Part shown: positions 50,084 through 55,865 of the stretch, in pieces
Position numbering within the stretch: the first letter of the stretch is position 1
How the letters are laid out: each line of letters begins with the position of its first letter
Assembly (NCBI GenBank): GCA_026993805.1
Contig: JALWSA010000019.1
Location: forward strand, 1-55,865
Direction: 5' to 3'
Origin: Thermotogaceae bacterium
GTDB lineage: Bacteria; Thermotogota; Thermotogae; Thermotogales; Thermotogaceae
Length of the DNA stretch: 55,865 nucleotides
The notes under the pieces: model-generated
Told to the model about the DNA's origin: nothing
Databases searched by the model: none
What the model saw: only the letters and a program-made list of their open reading frames with translations
Made by a program: the position numbers and the translations under genes

Positions 50084-51137
50084 TGAGGCCATGTACCTTG
50101 CATGGAAGATCATGGAAGCGGGAGAGGTGCCTTTGCTTGTCGGACATTTCGGCGTTGGAAAGACAGACCTGATGAGGGAAATAGCTGCCCAAACTGGTAG
50201 AAAGCTTATCATTCTCATACTCTCACAGATGGAACCAGGAGACCTCATAGGCCTCCCTGCAAAAGGGGAAGACAAAACCGTATTTCTCAAACCCGATTGG
50301 TGGCCGGAAGACGGGAACACAATTCTGCTTTTAGATGAGATAAACAGGGCTCACAGATCGATAAGAAACGCCATAATGCAGCTCTTGATAGACAGAAGGA
50401 TACACAATCATGTACTTCCCGAAGGAACCTGGATTGCAGCCGCCATGAACCCACCCGACGACGAGTACGACCAGGCCGAGCTTATAACTGATCCGGCTTT
50501 CATATCGAGATTCTTCATCCTCGAAGTAAATCCGGATCCGGCAGAATGGGTGAAGTGGGCTGAAAAGATGGGAGTGCACGGTAAAGTAAAAGAATTCATA
50601 AAGCAATACCCCGAATTTCTGGCAGCCGAAAGAAACGTATCCATAAGAGCTGACCTAAAACCAAGTCCGAGAAGTTGGTACAAATTAGCGAGAGTATTGT
50701 CCAAACTGGATGAAAAAGACATAGAAAAATACGGTTATACATTGGCGGCAGGAATAGTAGGGCCTGAAGCAGCCAAGGTCTTTCACGATTCATTCCTCAG
50801 CCCAAGCAAGATACCGTCCGTGGAAAAGCTTCTGTACGAAGGTGATTTGGGAAAACTTGAAACCATAGACGATTACAGCTCTCTCATTGTCAGAATAATA
50901 GATTACCTGTCAAACTTGAGCGATTTGAAACTCATACAATTGGAGAAAAACGCGGCCACCGTCGCGGAGAATCTCTCAAAACTCGCAAGGACCATGCCAA
51001 AAGAATCCTTTTACGCTCTGATGAGATTCATTGTGGACAGCTCGGAAAAAGGTGGTCTCACGGGAAAGGTAATGGACAAGCTCCTTTCAAAACTCATGGA
51101 GTATGATGAAATCACGGAGATGGTAAAGGAGTTATGA
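50073..51137 (+). CDS. MoxR-type AAA ATPase
   Basis: A 354-residue AAA ATPase of the MoxR/AAA_5 class. Walker A is GHFGVGKT (K30, T31) and Walker B LLLDEINRAH (D88, E89). The sensor segment TWIAAAMNPPDDEYDQAELITDPAFISRF fits MoxR proteins. MoxR ATPases act as chaperones with VWA-domain partners to insert metals or mature enzymes. It overlaps the regulator by 11 bases and the VWA gene by 4. Confidence 0.92.
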   Translation: MTVNEAMYLAWKIMEAGEVPLLVGHFGVGKTDLMREIAAQTGRKLIILILSQMEPGDLIGLPAKGEDKTVFLKPDWWPEDGNTILLLDEINRAHRSIRNAIMQLLIDRRIHNHVLPEGTWIAAAMNPPDDEYDQAELITDPAFISRFFILEVNPDPAEWVKWAEKMGVHGKVKEFIKQYPEFLAAERNVSIRADLKPSPRSWYKLARVLSKLDEKDIEKYGYTLAAGIVGPEAAKVFHDSFLSPSKIPSVEKLLYEGDLGKLETIDDYSSLIVRIIDYLSNLSDLKLIQLEKNAATVAENLSKLARTMPKESFYALMRFIVDSSEKGGLTGKVMDKLLSKLMEYDEITEMVKEL

Positions 51138-52306
51138 AAAAACTCGAAGATGCCCTGCTCAGCCTTGGAAGAGAATCCCCGTTTTACCTATATGTCCTTT
51201 TAGGAATGAAGAGGGTCAGCACTGATACCGTAAGAACCCTCTCTATGGGATTTTCCAGAAACGGCGACATCATACTCTTTTACAACCCAAAGATAGAGCA
51301 AAAAGACACGAGAATGATAAAGGCTCTCCTCAAACACGAAGTGCTCCACATCATAAACCAGCACTTTCTCATAAAGCCAAAAGATGAAAGGGATAGAAAA
51401 ATTTGGGACCTTGCTATGGACGCCGCTATAAACCAATACATAGAAGAGTTAGACGCTTTCGGAGTCTCTCTCAGCCAGCTCATAGAAGAAGGGCACGGCG
51501 TCGACAACGAGTACATATTCGCGGTTCCGCCGGCAGAGCATCCTGGAGAAACGGCCGAGTTCTATCACGATTGGATGATGAAGAAATTCGAAGAGCTTGG
51601 AAGATTTGACATAGAAGCACTTCCAGATTCTCCGGACCAGCACGACCACATGCAAAACCCGGAAACCTCGATCGACATGATACTGGAGATAACGAAGAGC
51701 AAAATCGGAAAAGCTTTCAACCTCTACGGATCAGACCTTCCATCTGGTGTTCAGAGAATGGTTGAGAAATTTTTGAAAAAGCCTTCCCTCAACTGGCGCG
51801 TGCTCATAAGAAGATTCATGGGAGTCTCTGTGAAAGGTGACAGATACACGACCCCACTCCGACCTAACAGAAGGTACGAAGATCAGCCTGGGTGGAGATA
51901 CGAATACCAGTCTCGGATCGCAGCAGTCGTGGACACATCTGGAAGCATAATAGAGAGCGAGATAAACGATTTTCTATCTGAAATAGAAGGTCTAATGAGA
52001 ATGTTTGACGGGGAGTTACATTTGATACAAGTGGACAACGTTGTGACGTCCGTCTCCAAGTACAGAAAGGGCAAGTGGCAGCAGCTCGAAATAATTGGAG
52101 GCGGTGAGACGGACCTCCAGCCAGCTGTTATTCACGCTGAAGAAACCCTGCGCGTTGAGGGAACGATCGTATTCACCGACGGACATGTCGATGTCCCGGT
52201 TGCTCGGAGAAGGATTCTCTTTGTCCTCTCAAAATTCCACAATCCCGAGTTCAAAAGGGAAGCCATGAGGATGTACGGGCCATCCAGCGTGGCGGTGATA
52301 GAGTGA
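51134..52306 (+). CDS. VWA-like protein with HExxH metallopeptidase-like domain (DUF2201)
   Basis: A 390-residue protein. Residues 1-150 carry a zinc-metallopeptidase-like motif HEVLH (H68, E69, H72) with a downstream WDLAMDAAIN (D96), typical of the DUF2201 N-terminal domain. Residues 260-390 form a VWA-like domain with the metal-site motif DTSGS (D267, S269, S271). The family pairs with MoxR ATPases, exactly as here. No signal peptide is seen. Proteolytic activity has not been generally established for the family. Confidence 0.9.
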   Translation: MKKLEDALLSLGRESPFYLYVLLGMKRVSTDTVRTLSMGFSRNGDIILFYNPKIEQKDTRMIKALLKHEVLHIINQHFLIKPKDERDRKIWDLAMDAAINQYIEELDAFGVSLSQLIEEGHGVDNEYIFAVPPAEHPGETAEFYHDWMMKKFEELGRFDIEALPDSPDQHDHMQNPETSIDMILEITKSKIGKAFNLYGSDLPSGVQRMVEKFLKKPSLNWRVLIRRFMGVSVKGDRYTTPLRPNRRYEDQPGWRYEYQSRIAAVVDTSGSIIESEINDFLSEIEGLMRMFDGELHLIQVDNVVTSVSKYRKGKWQQLEIIGGGETDLQPAVIHAEETLRVEGTIVFTDGHVDVPVARRRILFVLSKFHNPEFKREAMRMYGPSSVAVIE

Positions 52307-53103
52307 ATCTCGGTCCTGGCAGGATAACGGAGAAACTCGAAAACCTTAGGAAAAACCTCGAATTTCTGATGCAGCCTTCCATGCAATTTCTCAATGCCCA
52401 CAGCGAACGGGTCGAAGCTTTCCACAGAGCCGGGGTGGTTCACTGTTTCTCGTGGAATTTTCCCGTTATATTCGTTGTCACTGCAAATTCCGAGACATTC
52501 GCTGCCCTGCTCCTGTCAGATCCTTTCACAAAATCTCCATCACCATACAGAATGAAAATAGACCATGAAAAAGCTTTCGAAGCCTTCGAGAGAGCTTTCG
52601 GGCAGCCGCCATCTTCCGTGCGTTCCGGAATATTTGACCTTCCTCCAAGGACAAGATTTTTAGCCATAAGCTCTTCTGAGTCCTGGCTAAAGAAGTCCCT
52701 TCTTCAGGAAAGCATAAAGGGCACAAAGTTTGTTTCTTTCGCTCAGAGAATGGATGAAGAAACCTTCAGAAAGATCGAACTTTTGAACGGTGCTCAGGTA
52801 ACGGAGCTCGTCCACGCGACCATAGACGATGACGGCCTGCACCTCGCGGTAACGGCCCCCAAATCTCTCCCTGAATCTCATAAAGCTCTATTGTCTGAAA
52901 TGGCAAAGGTCATAAGAGAAAAAATGGGGCTGAAACCCTCCAAACTCTCCAAACTTCCAAACCTTGAAAGGAGCATACTCGCTGTATTCACAGTGAGATT
53001 AGAAGATCTATTCGACATAGATCCATGGGAGCTGGCACGTAGCTTCGAGAGAAAATTGACAGCTGGCTACGAGGCTTTTTTGAAAGGGGTTGAAAGATCT
53101 TGA
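52303..53103 (+). CDS. Unknown protein in the MoxR-VWA operon
   Basis: A 266-residue protein starting at GTG 52303, overlapping both the VWA gene (4 bases) and the protease gene (4 bases). No signal peptide, membrane segment or known motif is visible. The N-terminus is helical (RITEKLENLRKNLEFLMQ), the centre mixed alpha/beta (HCFSWNFPVIFVVTANSETFAALLL) and the C-terminus helical. The tight overlaps make it very likely to work with the MoxR/VWA pair, perhaps as client or adaptor (inference). Confidence 0.75.
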   Translation: MNLGPGRITEKLENLRKNLEFLMQPSMQFLNAHSERVEAFHRAGVVHCFSWNFPVIFVVTANSETFAALLLSDPFTKSPSPYRMKIDHEKAFEAFERAFGQPPSSVRSGIFDLPPRTRFLAISSSESWLKKSLLQESIKGTKFVSFAQRMDEETFRKIELLNGAQVTELVHATIDDDGLHLAVTAPKSLPESHKALLSEMAKVIREKMGLKPSKLSKLPNLERSILAVFTVRLEDLFDIDPWELARSFERKLTAGYEAFLKGVERS

Positions 53104-53687
53104 AGATCTCGACCTTCAGGTTCATAGTTTACATCTTAGCTTCCATACTGCTGATGCCCATAGGTTCTGGAAATACAGGACTTCTGCTCATAATGGCGTA
53201 CTACGCTTTTATGTTCTTTTTAACTCTCCTCTTCATGAAGAGAGACTCCATTCACCTCAAATTTTGGTTTCCCAACATCTGGCCAGGAGTGATAAAAGGT
53301 CTTATTGCCTTTCCGATTCTGGTAGCTTTGAACCTCCTCATGAATTTTCTGTTTCCCGAGATAAAAAACCTGCAGTCTGACACCTCCGACATATCCCAAA
53401 CACTCTTTTTCATAACCGCGATCATGATCGCCCCTGTGGTAGAAGAGATGATGTTTCGCGGATACATACAGGAATACTTCAGAAAGCGCCTCAAAACCGA
53501 ATGGGCGATAGTTATATCAGCGCTAATCTTTTCTCTTTACCACCCCATCCAACTATTCCCACAGGTTCTGGTCATGGGTGTCTTTCTCTCGGCACTGAGG
53601 GAGATGACAGGATCCCTCATCCCCGGCATGATAGCCCATGCAGCGAGCAATGCTGTCGCTTTTATGCAAATAACTTTCTCCTCATAA
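53100..53687 (+). CDS. CPBP family intramembrane metalloprotease
   Basis: A 195-residue membrane protein with about six hydrophobic segments, started at TTG 53100. The three CPBP/Abi motifs are present: EEMMFR (E115, E116, R120), FSLYH (F144, H148) and HAASN (H180, N184). The active site should thus be complete. Family members include Rce1-like CAAX proteases and bacteriocin-immunity proteins. It is the last gene of the DtxR-MoxR operon. The start overlaps the preceding stop. Confidence 0.92.
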   Translation: MKISTFRFIVYILASILLMPIGSGNTGLLLIMAYYAFMFFLTLLFMKRDSIHLKFWFPNIWPGVIKGLIAFPILVALNLLMNFLFPEIKNLQSDTSDISQTLFFITAIMIAPVVEEMMFRGYIQEYFRKRLKTEWAIVISALIFSLYHPIQLFPQVLVMGVFLSALREMTGSLIPGMIAHAASNAVAFMQITFSS

Positions 53688-53706
53688 ATCCTCCTTCAAA
53701 TTGAGG

Positions 53707-53712
53707 TATAAT
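53707..53712 (+). promoter_or_regulatory. -10 element (TATAAT) for the GH4 gene
   Basis: Perfect TATAAT 47 nt before the ATG in the 72-nt gap after the protease gene. No clear -35 was found. The ATG itself is preceded by GAGGAGGTGCATTT, a strong ribosome site. Confidence 0.45.
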
Positions 53713-53747
53713 CGCTCAGAATGCCACCAAAAATCCTGCGAAGATGA

Positions 53748-55211
<1,464 letters not shown>

Positions 55212-55224
55212 GGGGGGGATGATC

Positions 55225-55746
55225 TTGAATCCCGTGCTTTCTTCGATGATCAAATTCGCCATTCTGGGAACTGCTGGTGAAGTCGCGGCAAAGATCATTT
55301 CTCGCTCGAAGATCAACATTCTCAAGATACTCTACTCTGTCGTAGTCTGGGCCATCCTTGGAGCTGCCATAAAGTACGCTTTCGTCGGATTCGACGGATT
55401 CGTAAACGCGCTTTTGGCGGAAAATCTCCTTCCACACGGCAGGTTCTGGGAGGCTTTCTTCAAATCCGTATTCATAAATGTGATGTTCGGGCCTTGGCTC
55501 ATAATCCTTCACAGATTTTTGGACAACCTCATAGTAAAACCCGGAACGATCAAAAAAGAAGGGCTCATTGGAGCCGTGCTAACGCTCCTTTGGTTCTGGA
55601 TTCCAGCTCATACCATCACATTCATGCTACCGCCACATCAGAGGATAACGCTTGCCGCCATCTGGAGCTTTGTTTTGGGATTGATACTCGGGATCTTCAT
55701 GAGCTTTAAAGTCGTTAGAAAAGGCGGGGAACAAGAGAGTGAATAA
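55225..55746 (+). CDS. Multi-spanning membrane protein
   Basis: About 173 residues when started at TTG 55225, which has GGGGGGG 6 nt upstream; ATG 55219 and ATG 55201 are in frame but lack spacing. Four hydrophobic segments are visible, including LYSVVVWAILGAAIKYAFVGF, AVLTLLWFWIPAHTITFML and IWSFVLGLILGIFMSF. The overall pattern is faintly similar to Mpv17/PMP22-type proteins but I do not claim membership. It follows the GH4 gene by 13 nt and overlaps the next gene by 8 bases. Confidence 0.75.
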   Translation: MNPVLSSMIKFAILGTAGEVAAKIISRSKINILKILYSVVVWAILGAAIKYAFVGFDGFVNALLAENLLPHGRFWEAFFKSVFINVMFGPWLIILHRFLDNLIVKPGTIKKEGLIGAVLTLLWFWIPAHTITFMLPPHQRITLAAIWSFVLGLILGIFMSFKVVRKGGEQESE

Positions 55747-55865
55747 AAAAGGATTTGTCAAAGCGTTTATTGCAGTAGCCGTAGCGGCTGCCGTCGGTTC
55801 TTATCTGAGTCTCAGTCCCAGCATCTCACTTCCAAACGGCTGGGATAAGCTCGCACATCTCATTT
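55739..55865 (+). CDS. VanZ-like membrane protein, truncated by window end
   Basis: A frame starting at GTG 55739 reads a hydrophobic N-terminus (FIAVAVAAAVGSYLSL) and then LPNGWDKLAHLI, the DK-x-x-H motif at the start of VanZ-like domains. The rest lies outside the window. VanZ-like proteins are small membrane proteins, one of which gives low-level teicoplanin resistance; most have unknown roles. Confidence 0.65.
   Translation, partial: MNKKGFVKAFIAVAVAAAVGSYLSLSPSISLPNGWDKLAHLI

Overview
This window reads as a chromosomal segment of a member of the Thermotogota (Thermotogae). The strongest evidence is a tandem pair at 26.2-28.5 kb: a beta-barrel porin-like protein and, next to it, an S-layer-homology/coiled-coil/C-terminal-membrane-anchor protein. 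These are the two building blocks of the 'toga' outer envelope (Omp-beta and Omp-alpha). A three-subunit NAD-linked [FeFe] hydrogenase, a TM1410-type glycosidase-like protein, a GH4 glycosidase, MutS2 and a SufCBDSU operon fit the same phylum. The genus cannot be decided from sequence reading alone. Genes are densely packed, mostly with 4-20 bp overlaps. GTG and TTG starts are common, and ribosome sites of GGAGG type usually sit about 7-8 nt before the start; I used that rule to choose several starts. I saw no tRNA, rRNA, insertion sequence, prophage or CRISPR array.

Layout. 0-3 kb (minus): a truncated gene, a DUF59/MIP18 iron-sulfur assembly factor and a TldE-TldD pair. 3.1-4.6 kb (plus): a Uma2-type nuclease-fold protein and a secreted TM1410-like protein. 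4.6-8.5 kb (minus): an ABC exporter, then a cassette of two bactofilin-like polymer proteins, an 18-residue membrane microprotein candidate and a DUF2089 regulator; its promoter carries three evenly spaced copies of one operator-like repeat. 8.6-12.7 kb: a divergent pair (secreted TPR protein; response regulator plus unknown gene plus metG). 12.7-15.4 kb (minus): a PadR regulator controlling a second ABC exporter, with a nested palindromic operator. 15.5-19.6 kb (minus): the hydrogenase operon. 20-26 kb (plus): mreB, then flagellar rod and ring genes flgF-flgG-flgA-flgH-flgI-flgJ, then comB.

26.1-47.4 kb is almost entirely minus strand. It holds ogt, a class A penicillin-binding protein, two small cyclic-nucleotide-binding-fold proteins, hflK, hflC, priA, the suf operon (C-B-D-S-U), a small secreted protein, mutS2, an FtsA-like protein with a long repeat tail, secG, tyrS and the toga pair, which has its own promoter. 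47.4-49.5 kb (plus): an unusually compact aldehyde:ferredoxin-oxidoreductase-like protein and an RmlA-type nucleotidyltransferase. 49.5-53.7 kb (plus): a five-gene overlapping operon with a near-consensus promoter: DtxR-like regulator, MoxR ATPase, VWA/HExxH protein, an unknown protein and a CPBP membrane protease. 53.7 kb to the end: GH4 glycosidase, a membrane protein and a truncated VanZ-like gene.

Best candidates for undescribed biology are the DUF2089/microprotein/bactofilin cassette with its triple operator, the DtxR-MoxR-VWA-unknown-CPBP operon, the paired cNMP-fold proteins between a penicillin-binding protein and HflKC, and the compact AOR-like protein. A further oddity is flgA, whose signal peptide is in frame but has only an ACG codon where the start should be.
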